Assembly: GCF_017809215.1 (NCBI RefSeq)
Contig: NZ_CP065424.1
Location: 1,706,001-1,770,000 of the forward strand
Length of the DNA: 64,000 bases
From: Heyndrickxia oleronia
Lineage (GTDB): Bacteria; Bacillota; Bacilli; Bacillales; Bacillaceae_C
Direction: 5' to 3'
The notes under the pieces are model-generated. The model did not search any database. It was not told the DNA's origin and saw nothing but the letters and a program-made list of their open reading frames with translations. The translations under genes were made by a program, and so were the position numbers. Of this stretch, positions 18,280 through 28,785 are shown in pieces (the stretch's first letter is position 1; each line of letters starts with the position of its first letter).

Positions 18280-19080
18280 ATGATTTACGATTTGCCCCTA
18301 GCAGGCAAAAAAATATTGGTTACCCGGGGAGGTAGGAAAGGTGAGGAGCTTGCAAGTAAAATTATAAGTAAAGGTGGTAGCTCTTCTATCATCCCGCTGA
18401 TTGATTTTACAGTAAATAATGATCAACATGCTCGCGAATATGTTCAAAAACTGCCTTCATATGATTGGATCATATTTACCAGTCAAAATGGTGTTAACTA
18501 TTTCTTTGAAGAATGTACCCGATTAAATCCCAATTTTTGTCCGTCTGATATTAAAAATAATGTTGCGGCCGTTGGGAGTAAAACAAAGGAAGCTGTAGAG
18601 AAATATGGAGTTAAAGTAGGTTTCTATCCATCTCAATTTAGTGCGGCAGACTTTATTGTTGAGTTTCTAAAAAAGGAACACTCGACTAAACATATATTAA
18701 TTGCGAAAGGCAATTTAGCTAGTAGAACGATTGCTGATGGACTAGAGGAAAAAAAAGTGTTAGTTGATGAATGGATTGTGTATCGAACTTTTTTTCCATA
18801 TAAAAGTAGAGATAAGCTTGTCCAATTACTAGTAGATAGGGAATTGGATTATGCGACTTTTACTAGTCCTTCGACATTTCACCATTTTATGGAGGTTGTT
18901 ACCTCCTGTTCATTGCAGTATGCCCTAAAAAATATTGAATTTATTGCGATTGGTGCTGTAACCAAAAAAGCAATTGAACAATATGGTTTTTCCGTTGCTG
19001 CAAGCCCAGAAGTGTATACTATAGAATCAATGTTAGATAGCTTATGTCAATTAGCGAAACTTAAGGAGGAAAAAAAATGA
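18280..19080 (+). CDS. hemD: Uroporphyrinogen-III synthase
   Basis: 266 residues, two similar alpha/beta domains. It cyclises hydroxymethylbilane with inversion of ring D to uroporphyrinogen III. The family is poorly conserved; [10 protein letters not shown] at the N-terminus, [17 protein letters not shown] near 55 and [14 protein letters not shown] near 190 fit it. ATG 18280 lies one base after the hemC stop, with AGGAG 11 bases upstream; the longer open frame from 18250 would overlap hemC. It overlaps hemB by four bases. Confidence 0.93.
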   Translation: MIYDLPLAGKKILVTRGGRKGEELASKIISKGGSSSIIPLIDFTVNNDQHAREYVQKLPSYDWIIFTSQNGVNYFFEECTRLNPNFCPSDIKNNVAAVGSKTKEAVEKYGVKVGFYPSQFSAADFIVEFLKKEHSTKHILIAKGNLASRTIADGLEEKKVLVDEWIVYRTFFPYKSRDKLVQLLVDRELDYATFTSPSTFHHFMEVVTSCSLQYALKNIEFIAIGAVTKKAIEQYGFSVAASPEVYTIESMLDSLCQLAKLKEEKK

Positions 19081-20054
19081 AAGACATGCAATTTAAACGT
19101 CATAGAAGACTTCGTAGTTCAGCGAATATGAGAGCATTGGTTCGTGAAACTCATTTACATATTGATGATTTGATTTATCCAATCTTTGTTGTCGAAGGAG
19201 AAAATATTAAAAAGGAAATTTCATCTATGCCAGGTATTTACAACCTATCCCTTGATCAGTTAAAAGGTGAAATGGATGAAGTAGTTGCTTTAGGCATTAA
19301 ATCTGTCTTGTTATTTGGGGTGCCAAATGAGAAGGATGCTGAAGGGTCCGGTGCTTTCCACAATCATGGAATTGTCCAAGAAGCCACGCGTTTGATTAAA
19401 AAGATGTATCCTGAGATTATTATTATTGCCGATACCTGCCTCTGCGAATATACCGATCATGGACATTGTGGAGTGATTGCAGATGGAAAAATTCTAAATG
19501 ATCCTAGCCTTGATCTATTGGCAAAAACAGCTGTAAGTCAAGCAGAGGCTGGTGCAGATATTATTGCCCCATCAAATATGATGGATGGGTTCGTCGCGGC
19601 CATTAGAAAGGGATTAGATGAAGCGGGTTATGAGGATATTCCAATTATGTCGTATGCAGTAAAATATGCTTCTGCATTCTATGGTCCATTTCGTGATGCA
19701 GCTGGAAGCACACCACAATTTGGAGATCGAAAAACCTATCAAATGGATCCTGCCAATCGCTTAGAAGCGTTAAGAGAAGCTGAATCAGATGTGGAAGAAG
19801 GAGCAGATTTTCTTATTGTCAAGCCAACACTTTCTTACCTTGATATTGTAAGGGATGTAAAAAATGAATTTAATCTTCCTGTAGTTGCTTATAATGTGAG
19901 TGGTGAGTATTCACTTATAAAAGCGGCTGCACAAAATGGTTGGGTCGATGAAAAGACTATTGTACTAGAAACGCTAACAAGTATGAAACGAGCTGGGTCC
20001 GATTTAATTATTACCTATTTTGCAAAAGATGTTGCAAAATGGTTAGCTGAATAA
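19077..20054 (+). CDS. hemB: Delta-aminolevulinic acid dehydratase (porphobilinogen synthase)
   Basis: Condenses two 5-aminolevulinate molecules to porphobilinogen. 325 residues, TIM barrel. The catalytic zinc site is shown by the Cys cluster [14 protein letters not shown] near residue 120. The two Schiff-base lysines are in [16 protein letters not shown] near 196 and [11 protein letters not shown] near 250. The start overlaps the hemD stop (ATGA). AAGGAGG is located inside hemD. Confidence 0.98.
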   Translation: MKDMQFKRHRRLRSSANMRALVRETHLHIDDLIYPIFVVEGENIKKEISSMPGIYNLSLDQLKGEMDEVVALGIKSVLLFGVPNEKDAEGSGAFHNHGIVQEATRLIKKMYPEIIIIADTCLCEYTDHGHCGVIADGKILNDPSLDLLAKTAVSQAEAGADIIAPSNMMDGFVAAIRKGLDEAGYEDIPIMSYAVKYASAFYGPFRDAAGSTPQFGDRKTYQMDPANRLEALREAESDVEEGADFLIVKPTLSYLDIVRDVKNEFNLPVVAYNVSGEYSLIKAAAQNGWVDEKTIVLETLTSMKRAGSDLIITYFAKDVAKWLAE

Positions 20055-20172
20055 CTGAATAAGATTATTTCATTGTTCTAGTTATTTTTGCTTGTTTTTT
20101 CCATCAGGTAGAAACTGTCATAAAAGAAAAAGCAGAATGAAAAACAATCCGAACTAAATGGGGGTTAATATG

Positions 20173-21462
20173 ATGCGATCCTATGAAAATTCAAAGAAAG
20201 CATTTAAAGAAGCTATTACACTCATGCCCGGTGGGGTGAATAGTCCTGTTCGTGCCTTTAAGTCCGTCAATATGGATCCGATTTTTATGGAAAAGGGAAA
20301 AGGTTCAAAAATATATGATATTGATGGAAATGAATATATTGATTATGTTTTATCATGGGGACCACTAATACTAGGTCATACAAATGATCAAGTAGTCAGT
20401 GCCTTGAAGAAGGTTGCTGAGAATGGGACTAGCTTTGGTGCACCTACATTAGCTGAAAACAAGCTTGCAAAGCTAGTAAAAGAACGTGTACCATCTATTG
20501 AAATTGTCCGGATGGTTTCCTCTGGAACCGAAGCAACTATGAGTGCGTTAAGGCTTGCAAGAGGATATACAGGTCGCAATAAGATTTTAAAATTTGAGGG
20601 AAGCTATCATGGGCATGGTGATTCATTGTTAATTAAGGCAGGATCAGGTGTAGCTACACTAGGCTTACCTGACAGCCCTGGTGTACCTGAAGGTGTTGCT
20701 TCTAATACGGTTACTGTTCCTTATAATGATTTGGAGGGAGTTAAAGCTGCCTTCCAGCAATTTGGAGAAGACATTGCTTGTATTATTGTAGAACCAGTTG
20801 CAGGCAATATGGGTGTTGTTCCACCACAGCCAGGATTTTTAGAAGGATTGCGAGAAATAACTTCCCAGTATGAATCATTATTGATTTTTGATGAGGTTAT
20901 GACTGGTTTCCGTGTTGATTATCATTGTGCACAAGGGTATTTTGGGATCACTCCAGATTTAACTTGCTTAGGGAAAGTAATTGGTGGAGGACTTCCTGTT
21001 GGTGCCTTTGGTGGAAAGGCAGAAATCATGGAAAAGATTGCACCAAGTGGTCCTGTTTACCAAGCTGGAACTTTATCTGGTAACCCATTAGCAATGACTG
21101 CTGGTTATGAAACACTTGTTCAATTGACTCCGGATACGTATAAAGAATTTATTAAAAAAGCAGACAAACTAGAACAAGGTTTGCATAATGCTGCAGTGAA
21201 ATATGAAATTCCGCATACAATCAATCGAGCTGGTTCGATGATTGGTATTTTCTTAACAAATGAAGATGTAATAAATTATGATACAGCAAAAACTTCTGAT
21301 TTACAGTTATTTGCTGAGTATTATCGAGGAATGGCAAATAATGGTGTATTCTTACCACCTTCTCAATTTGAGGGACTTTTCCTATCGACAGCCCATACAG
21401 ATGAGGATATTGAAAAAACAATAAAAGCAGTTGAAACTACCTTTAAGACAATCAGAGGTTAG
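20173..21462 (+). CDS. hemL: Glutamate-1-semialdehyde 2,1-aminomutase
   Basis: PLP-dependent transfer of the amino group from C2 to C1 of glutamate-1-semialdehyde, giving 5-aminolevulinate; it works with HemA. About 430 residues. [12 protein letters not shown] near the N-terminus and [10 protein letters not shown] are family signatures. The PLP lysine is in [20 protein letters not shown] near 265. The second ATG (20173, MRSYENSK) matches B. subtilis GsaB and lies 8 bases after GGGGG. It is the last gene of the hem operon, about 100 bases after hemB. Confidence 0.97.
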   Translation: MRSYENSKKAFKEAITLMPGGVNSPVRAFKSVNMDPIFMEKGKGSKIYDIDGNEYIDYVLSWGPLILGHTNDQVVSALKKVAENGTSFGAPTLAENKLAKLVKERVPSIEIVRMVSSGTEATMSALRLARGYTGRNKILKFEGSYHGHGDSLLIKAGSGVATLGLPDSPGVPEGVASNTVTVPYNDLEGVKAAFQQFGEDIACIIVEPVAGNMGVVPPQPGFLEGLREITSQYESLLIFDEVMTGFRVDYHCAQGYFGITPDLTCLGKVIGGGLPVGAFGGKAEIMEKIAPSGPVYQAGTLSGNPLAMTAGYETLVQLTPDTYKEFIKKADKLEQGLHNAAVKYEIPHTINRAGSMIGIFLTNEDVINYDTAKTSDLQLFAEYYRGMANNGVFLPPSQFEGLFLSTAHTDEDIEKTIKAVETTFKTIRG

Positions 21463-21470
21463 TGGATCTG

Positions 21471-21506
21471 AAACCACATGATGTTTTCCATCATGTGGTT
21501 TTTTTA
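21471..21506 (+). terminator. Terminator of the hem operon
   Basis: AAACCACATGATG, loop TTTTC, CATCATGTGGTTT: a perfect 13-bp stem and a T-run, 9 bases after hemL. Confidence 0.92.
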
Positions 21507-21594
21507 TTTAAAAAAATCATATTCTTCTTATTTCATTCATAAAAATATAAATGACATAGCTAGTTTTTATTGGAATTGAAGGGAGGAATCCACT

Positions 21595-22791
21595 TTGTCA
21601 CAAAGTCAATCGTCACTGCGATTTTCATTAGAGGAGTATGTTTGGTTTAAAAAAGGACAGGAAGTTGATGAACTTCTATCCATTTCATTAGATCCACATA
21701 TAACCATTCAAGAACAAGAGCAATATGTACAAATTATTGGTAATTTACAGCTGCAAGGTGAATACAAAGGGGGAGGAGAAGAGTACGAAGAAAAAGAATT
21801 AGATCTCCATGGAAAATTTGTTCATCAGGTTGAATATCGGGAAGATGAGGGTGTTTATCAATTTGAACATCGCTTTCCTGTTGATGTAACGATACCTAAG
21901 AATAGAATCAATCAACTCGAAGATATCGATGTAAGCATTGATATGTTTGACTATATACTACCGGAAAAAGGTAAATTAAAACTTACTGCGGATCTTTCGA
22001 TTTTTGGAATTCGCAATGAAGAAATGGAAGAAAGTGATGAACAAGAAATACCGATATCATTATTAGAACCAGAAGTAAATGAACAAGTTTCGGAAACCGA
22101 ATCCGAAGATAATACAGAAGAGTCTGTAAATGTTGACCCTGAATTGTTTGAAACAGAAAGTGAATCAATACCTGAATACCATTTAGAACGAGGACTACCA
22201 GTAAAACCACAACCTGAGGAGGAGGAAAAAGAGGGAAATAACGAAGAAGAGTTTGTAGATTTTAAAGTTGATGAAGAATTATTTCAACCGTTTGTCATTG
22301 AAGCAAGGAAAGAACCAGAAGATCATGAAGAAATGATAGAAAATAAAGAGGAAGAGCCTATTTTAAATCTAGGAATAGTAAATGAATCAGAAGAGGAATT
22401 TCTTCAAGTTTCTGGAGATCACAGAAATGAATCCTCTGCACATTATGAGGATACCAATGAGATTGAATCCTCTCCATCTGCCCAGTCAGAGGCAGAGGAA
22501 GAAGATGAATCTCCTGAAGAAGAAGATCAAAGTAAAACAAAGAAAAAGAAGAAATTTGGGAAGTACGAATCTATTTCATTAGCTGATTTTTTTGCTAGAA
22601 AAGCAGATGATAAAGCAGCGAAGCTAAAAGTGGTTATCGTTCAAAATGGGGAGACCCTCGATTATTTAGCTGATAAATATGAGATTAGTGTTCAACAAAT
22701 ATTAAGAATGAATCATTTAGAAATTAATCAAGACGTATATGAAGGGCAGGTTCTCTATATTCCTTCATATGTAAGTGCTACAAAAAAATAA
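21595..22791 (+). CDS. spoVID: SpoVID, spore coat encasement protein with LysM domain
   Basis: 398 residues. The conserved N-terminal region (SLEEYVWFKKGQEVDELLSI) mediates recruitment to the forespore. It is followed by a long acidic Glu/Ser-rich low-complexity stretch (residues 145-320) and a C-terminal LysM domain (VVIVQNGETLDYLADKYEIS near 345). In B. subtilis SpoVID drives encasement of the spore by coat proteins and works with SafA, encoded here at 47 kb. The start is TTG 21595, 8 bases after GGGAGG. ysxE follows 108 bases on, as in B. subtilis. Confidence 0.93.
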   Translation: MSQSQSSLRFSLEEYVWFKKGQEVDELLSISLDPHITIQEQEQYVQIIGNLQLQGEYKGGGEEYEEKELDLHGKFVHQVEYREDEGVYQFEHRFPVDVTIPKNRINQLEDIDVSIDMFDYILPEKGKLKLTADLSIFGIRNEEMEESDEQEIPISLLEPEVNEQVSETESEDNTEESVNVDPELFETESESIPEYHLERGLPVKPQPEEEEKEGNNEEEFVDFKVDEELFQPFVIEARKEPEDHEEMIENKEEEPILNLGIVNESEEEFLQVSGDHRNESSAHYEDTNEIESSPSAQSEAEEEDESPEEEDQSKTKKKKKFGKYESISLADFFARKADDKAAKLKVVIVQNGETLDYLADKYEISVQQILRMNHLEINQDVYEGQVLYIPSYVSATKK

Positions 22792-22899
22792 TTAAAGTCT
22801 AGCTCTTACTCCTAGCCTAGTGAATCGCTGTTGTTGATTATATGTAAATGTTCTCAGATGATGAAAATGGCAATACGTAGGGGTTAAGCAGGTGAAAGG

Positions 22900-23916
22900 A
22901 TGGCTAAGACGAAAAAAACAGATATTCACACGATTATTAAACAATATGGTTTAAATGTTAATTTTTACGAGAGATATGGAAAAAGCTTTAAAGTTATTAC
23001 GAATGAAGGAGTTTTTGCTTTAAAAAGAATCTCTCCACAAAAGGGTACAGATTTTGTAAAAAATGTTCAAATGCTATACCACCGTGGATATAATCGGATT
23101 GTGCCAATTTATCCTACAATGGATGGGAGATATGGGGTTCTCCATGAAAATGATTTATATTACTTAATGCCTTGGCTACCAAATGAAGAGAAAGAAGATA
23201 GAAATGAAAAACATCAAAAAATGTTTAGGGAGTTAGCTAGGCTTCATACTTTATCAGTTAAGGACATCCAACTTTCTAAAGAACAACGTAAAGAGCATTA
23301 TGATCAAACTGTTTGGCAATGGGAAAGGGAAACCGAGTTTTTTGAAGAATTTTTAGAACGTAGTGAACAGAAGTGGTATATGTCACCATTTGAATTAATG
23401 TTTTGTACATTTTATCAGGATATCTTTCGAGCTGCAAAATATTCAAAAGAGCAACTTGAAAAATGGTATGAGGTTTCAAAGGATCAGGAAAAGGGAAGAA
23501 CTGTCGTTGTTCATGGGAAAATTTCTACAGAGCATTTTTTATACGATGAGAGGGGCTATGGATATTTTTCTAACTTTGAACAATCAAATATCTTGTCCCC
23601 AATACATGATTTATTACCATTCTTAGCGAGAACATTAAATACATTTCCGAAACGTATGGATGAGTGTGTGGATTGGCTAAACACATATTTATCGCATTTT
23701 CCATTTCGAGAGGATGAAAAATACTTATTTCTTGGCTATTTAGCATATCCAGGTCCGATTCATCAAATAGTTGAGGAATATTATTTGAAGAAAACAAAAA
23801 AGAATGAATGGGAGTTTGTTAAACAACTTCAAAGAAAATATTGGTTATTAAAAAATACAGAATATGTGGTTATGCGAATGAATGAAATAGATAAACAAAA
23901 GACAGACCCTTCCTAG
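22900..23916 (+). CDS. ysxE: YsxE-like spore coat protein, CotS/aminoglycoside phosphotransferase fold
   Basis: 338 residues. The fold is kinase-like (phosphotransferase APH family, CotS branch). Where an active enzyme has HGDxxxxN and DxD, this protein has HGKISTEHFL (near residue 205) and SNFEQS: the catalytic Asp is Lys, the metal-binding Asn is His and the second Asp is missing. I infer a pseudokinase acting as a coat structural or assembly factor. An N-terminal lobe with FKVITNEGVFALKRI retains a possible nucleotide lysine. It is downstream of spoVID, the conserved pairing. ATG 22900 follows GAAAGG. Confidence 0.85.
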   Translation: MAKTKKTDIHTIIKQYGLNVNFYERYGKSFKVITNEGVFALKRISPQKGTDFVKNVQMLYHRGYNRIVPIYPTMDGRYGVLHENDLYYLMPWLPNEEKEDRNEKHQKMFRELARLHTLSVKDIQLSKEQRKEHYDQTVWQWERETEFFEEFLERSEQKWYMSPFELMFCTFYQDIFRAAKYSKEQLEKWYEVSKDQEKGRTVVVHGKISTEHFLYDERGYGYFSNFEQSNILSPIHDLLPFLARTLNTFPKRMDECVDWLNTYLSHFPFREDEKYLFLGYLAYPGPIHQIVEEYYLKKTKKNEWEFVKQLQRKYWLLKNTEYVVMRMNEIDKQKTDPS

Positions 23917-23933
23917 CTATTAAGGAGGGGTCT
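23904..23933 (+). terminator. Hairpin at the ysxE stop
   Basis: AGACCCTTCCT and AGGAGGGGTCT pair with one bulge and overlap the ysxE stop codon. The following tract (ATATTGTTAT) is only moderately T-rich. Confidence 0.45.
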
Positions 23934-23980
23934 ATATTGTTATCTTACCACCCCAGCCCATATTTGTTTTTAGCAAATAT

Positions 23981-24172
23981 CTAGATCCATTCGTTTTGAA
24001 ATGCAAAGGCAATTAAAATAAATATTGCTAATAACAAAACATCAAATGCAGTGGGTAATAAAATGGTTCGAATAGCTTGAAAGATAGTAAAAGGAATAAT
24101 TAGTTGTTTACATATGCTTTTGAATGTTTTCATCCAAGACTGTAATGTATATTGATTAAATTTTTTTTTCAT
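23981..24172 (-). CDS. 63-residue single-helix membrane protein, unknown
   Basis: A basic N-terminus (MKKKFNQYTLQSWMKTFK) is followed by a hydrophobic segment (FDVLLLAIFILIAFAF) ending almost at the C-terminus; a weaker hydrophobic stretch lies near residue 25. The minus-strand ribosome site AGGAAGGTG is well placed 7 bases before the ATG, which argues that the frame is real although it is short. It lies convergent with ysxE and divergent from the valS leader. I do not recognise a family. Confidence 0.55.
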   Translation of the reverse strand: MKKKFNQYTLQSWMKTFKSICKQLIIPFTIFQAIRTILLPTAFDVLLLAIFILIAFAFQNEWI

Positions 24173-24353
24173 TCTTTCACCTTCCTCTTATCGATCCCCT
24201 TAGTAATAATGTATGATTAATAGGCGAATCTGTGTCAGAGTGTCAATTGAATGATTATCCATGAATTTTTTTAAAAAAATGGGCAATAATAATTGACGAG
24301 ATGACTATTAATTAGATAGTATAATAAATAAAAATAAATCAAAATGTAAATGC

Positions 24354-24637
24354 AGTGATTGGGAAAAGTACAATGGGATACTACTTTATCAGAGGTATTT
24401 ATCATACTTCTTCAGAGAGGGAAATCAATAGCTGAAAGATTTCCTAAGAGAGAACATTGGAAAAGTCACCCATGAGTAGCTTCTGTGAAACATAGCGGAG
24501 TAATGGAAGCCGGCGAAGAGCCGTTATCTTACATAAGTGCCAGAAACAGTTCTTTTAATGCTGTTTCTGTGAAAAAAGGTGGTACCGCGAAAATCGCTCC
24601 CTTCGTCCTTTTGACGATGGGAGTTTTTTATTTTTTT
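24354..24637 (+). promoter_or_regulatory. T-box riboswitch controlling valS
   Basis: A long leader with the T-box core AGGTGGTACCGCG at 24577-24589 and a 3' terminator (CTCCCTTCGTC / GACGATGGGAG plus T-run). Upstream is a hairpin made of CAGAAACAG and CTGTTTCTG. The AGTA-containing stem I starts near 24367. T-boxes sense the uncharged tRNA cognate to the downstream gene, so tRNA-Val is expected. I could not fix the valine specifier codon by eye. A TATAAT at 24320-24325 is a likely -10, but its -35 is unclear. Confidence 0.9.
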
Positions 24638-24668
24638 GGTACCCTTTACTGAAAGTGAGGAGAAAGAA

Positions 24669-27314
24669 ATGGAAACAAATGAATTACAAATGTCAACCAA
24701 ATATGATCCGAATGCCATAGAAAAGGACCGCTATGAATGGTGGCTAAAAGGAAAATTCTTTGAGGCAGCAGACGATCCAAATAAGGAACCGTATACAATC
24801 GTTATTCCACCTCCAAATGTGACGGGGAAATTGCATCTTGGTCATGCATGGGATACAACATTACAAGATATCCTAACAAGAATGAAGAGAATGCAGGGCT
24901 ATGATGTATTATGGCTACCAGGAATGGATCACGCAGGAATCGCTACACAAGCTAAAGTTGAGGCGAAATTAAGAGAAAATGGTATATCAAAGTATGATCT
25001 CGGAAGAGAAAAATTTGTAGAAGAAACTTGGAAATGGAAAGAGGAGTATGCAGCTTTTATTCGCAAGCAATGGGCTAAGATTGGGTTAGGTTTAGATTAT
25101 TCCCGCGAAAGATTTACTCTAGATGAAGGATTATCAGATGCAGTTAAAAAGGTGTTTGTTACTCTTTATAAAAAGGGACTTATTTATCGTGGGGAGTATA
25201 TTATTAACTGGGACCCTGCAACCAAAACAGCATTATCTGATATTGAAGTAATATATAAAGATATACAGGGTGCTTTTTATCATATGCGTTATCCATTAGC
25301 AGATGGTTCAGGGCATATTGAGATTGCAACAACACGTCCGGAAACCATGCTAGGAGATACAGCTGTAGCTGTTCATCCGAATGATGATCGTTATAAACAT
25401 TTAATCGGAAAAACGGTTATTTTACCAATAACAGGCCGTGAAATACCGATTGTTGGTGATGATTATGTAGATATGGAATTTGGTTCAGGTGCAGTTAAGA
25501 TCACTCCAGCACATGATCCTAATGACTTTGAAATTGGAAACCGCCATAATTTAGAACGTATATTAGTTATGAATGAAGACGGAACCATGAATGATAAAGC
25601 AGGTAAATATGAAGGCATGGACCGTTTTGAATGTCGTAAACAAATCGTTAAAGATTTACAGGCAGAAAATGTACTCTTTAAAATAGAAGATCATATGCAT
25701 TCTGTTGGACATTCTGAACGTAGTGGTGCTGTTGTTGAACCATATTTGTCAACACAATGGTTCGTTAAGATGCAGCCATTAGCAGACGCAGCAGTTGAAT
25801 TACAAAAATCCGAATCAAAAGTTCACTTTGTACCTGAAAGATTTGAAAATACGTATTTACGATGGATGGAAAACATTCGTGATTGGTGTATTTCGCGCCA
25901 GCTTTGGTGGGGTCATCGAATTCCAGCTTGGTATCATAAGGAAACAGGTGAAATCTATGTTGATACAAAACCACCTACTGATATTGATAACTGGGAGCAA
26001 GATTCAGATGTATTAGATACATGGTTTAGTTCAGCACTGTGGCCATTCTCAACTATGGGTTGGCCCGATACTGAGGCAAAAGATTTTCTACGTTATTACC
26101 CAACGAATGCATTAGTAACTGGTTACGATATTATTTTCTTCTGGGTAGCTAGAATGATTTTTCAAGCGAAAGAATTTACTGGCGAAATACCATTTAAAGA
26201 TGTATTAATTCATGGTCTTGTTCGTGATGAACAAGGTCGAAAGATGAGTAAATCTCTTGGAAATGGCGTTGATCCAATGGATGTTATCGATAAATATGGG
26301 GCAGATTCACTGCGTTATTTCTTATCGACAGGCAGCTCACCAGGTCAAGATTTAAGGTTCAGTATGGAAAAGGTTGAATCCATTTGGAATTTTGCCAATA
26401 AAATTTGGAATGCCTCACGCTTTGCCTTAATGAATATGAATGGATTAACTTTTGATGAAATTGATTTAAATGGTGAAAAATCAGTTGCAGATAAATGGAT
26501 TTTAACTCGTTTAAATGAAACCATCGAAACAGTAACTAAACTTGCCGATAAGTATGAGTTTGGGGAAGTGGGTCGAGCTTTATATAACTTCATTTGGGAT
26601 GATTTCTGTGATTGGTATATTGAAATGGCTAAATTACCACTTTATGGGGAAGACGAGACTGCTAAGAAAACAACTCGTTCTATTTTAGCGTATGTTTTAG
26701 ATAACACGATGCGTCTTTTACATCCATTTATGCCATTTATTACAGAAGAAATTTGGCAAAATCTACCTCATCAAGGTGAATCGATTACGGTAGCAAATTG
26801 GCCTACGAAAAACAATGATTTACATGATGAGGCCGCAGCGGGTGAAATGAAATTATTAGTTGAAATCATTCGTTCGGTACGTAATATTCGTGCAGAAGTA
26901 AATACACCATTAAGTAAAAAGATTAAACTATTACTTAAGGCAAAGGATGAACAAGTACTAAGCATTTTAACAAAGAATCAGTCCTATATTGAACGTTTCT
27001 GTAATCCGGAAGAATTAATCATTGATATTGAAATGGATACACCAGCAAAAGCGATGACTGCTGTTGTAACAGGAGTTGAACTATTCCTTCCTCTGGAAGG
27101 TTTGATTAATATTGATGAAGAAATAGCACGTTTGGAAAAAGAATTAGATAAATGGTCTAAAGAAGTAGATAGAGTACAAAAGAAACTAGGTAATGAAAAA
27201 TTCACAAGCAAAGCTCCAGCTCAGGTCGTTGAAGAGGAACGAGCAAAGGAAAAAGATTATTTAGAAAAACAAGCAGCGGTTAAAGCAAGAATAGAAGAAT
27301 TAAAGCAAAATTAA
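24669..27314 (+). CDS. valS: Valyl-tRNA synthetase
   Basis: Class I aminoacyl-tRNA synthetase of 881 residues that charges tRNA-Val and edits threonine. [16 protein letters not shown] contains the HIGH motif near residue 48. The CP1 editing domain is around [27 protein letters not shown] is near 525, and the C-terminal coiled-coil arm runs from [21 protein letters not shown] 24669 (METNELQ) matches the family and lies 7 bases after GTGAGGAG; the frame is open to 24636 inside the T-box terminator. Expression is set by the T-box. Confidence 0.98.
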   Translation: METNELQMSTKYDPNAIEKDRYEWWLKGKFFEAADDPNKEPYTIVIPPPNVTGKLHLGHAWDTTLQDILTRMKRMQGYDVLWLPGMDHAGIATQAKVEAKLRENGISKYDLGREKFVEETWKWKEEYAAFIRKQWAKIGLGLDYSRERFTLDEGLSDAVKKVFVTLYKKGLIYRGEYIINWDPATKTALSDIEVIYKDIQGAFYHMRYPLADGSGHIEIATTRPETMLGDTAVAVHPNDDRYKHLIGKTVILPITGREIPIVGDDYVDMEFGSGAVKITPAHDPNDFEIGNRHNLERILVMNEDGTMNDKAGKYEGMDRFECRKQIVKDLQAENVLFKIEDHMHSVGHSERSGAVVEPYLSTQWFVKMQPLADAAVELQKSESKVHFVPERFENTYLRWMENIRDWCISRQLWWGHRIPAWYHKETGEIYVDTKPPTDIDNWEQDSDVLDTWFSSALWPFSTMGWPDTEAKDFLRYYPTNALVTGYDIIFFWVARMIFQAKEFTGEIPFKDVLIHGLVRDEQGRKMSKSLGNGVDPMDVIDKYGADSLRYFLSTGSSPGQDLRFSMEKVESIWNFANKIWNASRFALMNMNGLTFDEIDLNGEKSVADKWILTRLNETIETVTKLADKYEFGEVGRALYNFIWDDFCDWYIEMAKLPLYGEDETAKKTTRSILAYVLDNTMRLLHPFMPFITEEIWQNLPHQGESITVANWPTKNNDLHDEAAAGEMKLLVEIIRSVRNIRAEVNTPLSKKIKLLLKAKDEQVLSILTKNQSYIERFCNPEELIIDIEMDTPAKAMTAVVTGVELFLPLEGLINIDEEIARLEKELDKWSKEVDRVQKKLGNEKFTSKAPAQVVEEERAKEKDYLEKQAAVKARIEELKQN

Positions 27315-27330
27315 TGTTATTATCAACCGT

Positions 27331-27366
27331 GAGAGGCTGTCTAAAAAAACAGGCAGCCTCTTTATT
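27331..27366 (+). terminator. Terminator between valS and folC
   Basis: GAGAGGCTG and CAGCCTCT(TT) arms around an A-rich loop, followed by TTTATTATT. Only partial separation is implied, since folC starts 32 bases later. Confidence 0.7.
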
Positions 27367-27397
27367 ATTACATCAGTAGAAAAAAGAGGGAATCGTA

Positions 27398-28699
27398 ATG
27401 AAAACGTATGATGAAGCCATTCATTGGATTAATTCAAGATTAAGATTTGGTATTAAACCTGGTTTAGAACGAATGCAATGGATAATGGAAAAATTAGGAT
27501 CTCCTGAAAAAAAATTAAAGGTCATCCATATTGGAGGAACAAACGGAAAAGGCTCGACGGTTACTTATCTTCGTTCGATCTTAAATGAAGCAGGCTATAA
27601 GGTAGGAACATTTACTTCACCTTACATTGAAACGTTTAACGAGCGTATAAGTGTAAATGGTGCCCCAATAAAGGATGAAGAGATTATTCAGCTAGTGAAC
27701 GTCATCAAACCTTTAGTCGAAGAGATTGAAACAACAGAACTAGGAACAATGACAGAATTTGAAGTGATTACCGTGATGGCTATATATTACTTTGCTAATA
27801 TGAATCCAATGGATATTAACATCTTTGAAGTAGGACTTGGTGGTAGATTAGACTCAACCAATATACTAGTTCCAATCATGAGTATTATTACAAATATTGG
27901 AATGGATCATATGAATATTCTTGGTAATACGGTTGAGGAAATTGCTACTGAAAAAGCAGGAATCATAAAAAAAGATACACCAATAATAACTGGGGCGAAG
28001 CAGGAAGAGGCTTTAAATGTCTTTATTGAAAAGTCAAAACTGTTAGGAGCCAAGCTCTTGGTAGGTGGGAAAGATTTCGCGATAGATGAAGTGAAAACAT
28101 TGAAAAAAGGTGAACAATTTTCCTACCATTCAGCTGTATCATTTTATAAAAATATCGAAATTTCAATGCTTGGATATCACCAGGTTGAAAACGCGTCATT
28201 AGCAATCACTGCAGCTGATTTTTTGAAAATACCTGAACATGTAATAAGAGAAGGGTTAAAAAAAGCGTTTTGGCCGGGAAGAATGGAGATGGTCAGTGAA
28301 AAGCCTGTGGTAATCCTGGATGGCGCTCATAATCCAGAAGGAGTATTATCACTTGTCCAGACCATAGAGGAACATTTCCCGAATAAAAGAAGACATATCG
28401 TCTTTGCTGCCCTACGTGATAAAGAGTTAAAGCCTATGTTAAAAACATTAGCAAGTATTGATTCGAAAATATATTTTACCCAATTCGACTCACCGAGAAT
28501 AACAGAAGCGGAGGAATTTTTGTCAATATATCCTATTCCTAATGCTAAGGTAAATAGTAATTGGCGCGAATTAATTGAAAATGTCTATATGACTTTAACG
28601 CGTGATGAGGTACTAATCATTTCAGGTTCATTATACTTTATTAGTGAAGTGAAACCCTACTTAAGAACAATCATTAAAGAAAATAACTACAAGGATTAA
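27398..28699 (+). CDS. folC: Folylpolyglutamate synthase / dihydrofolate synthase
   Basis: Mur-ligase superfamily enzyme adding glutamates to folates. 433 residues. The ATP-binding loop is HIGGTNGKGSTVTYL near 46, FEVGLGGRLDSTN near 147 is the metal and substrate signature, and ILDGAHNPEG near 306 is the C-terminal motif. It follows valS, as in B. subtilis. The ATG follows AGAGGG. In B. subtilis the next gene is comC; here a GGDEF gene lies in between. Confidence 0.97.
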   Translation: MKTYDEAIHWINSRLRFGIKPGLERMQWIMEKLGSPEKKLKVIHIGGTNGKGSTVTYLRSILNEAGYKVGTFTSPYIETFNERISVNGAPIKDEEIIQLVNVIKPLVEEIETTELGTMTEFEVITVMAIYYFANMNPMDINIFEVGLGGRLDSTNILVPIMSIITNIGMDHMNILGNTVEEIATEKAGIIKKDTPIITGAKQEEALNVFIEKSKLLGAKLLVGGKDFAIDEVKTLKKGEQFSYHSAVSFYKNIEISMLGYHQVENASLAITAADFLKIPEHVIREGLKKAFWPGRMEMVSEKPVVILDGAHNPEGVLSLVQTIEEHFPNKRRHIVFAALRDKELKPMLKTLASIDSKIYFTQFDSPRITEAEEFLSIYPIPNAKVNSNWRELIENVYMTLTRDEVLIISGSLYFISEVKPYLRTIIKENNYKD

Positions 28700-28785
28700 T
28701 GAGAAAATATAATGACAATTTAACTATAATTTGGTAGAATATTTTATAAAATTGAGACTTATTAACTAGTTCAGGAGGGGCAAGA

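Noticed and set aside
24524..24718. Minus-strand frame over the T-box and valS start
   Set aside because: The region is explained by the T-box terminator and core; no ribosome site on the minus strand.
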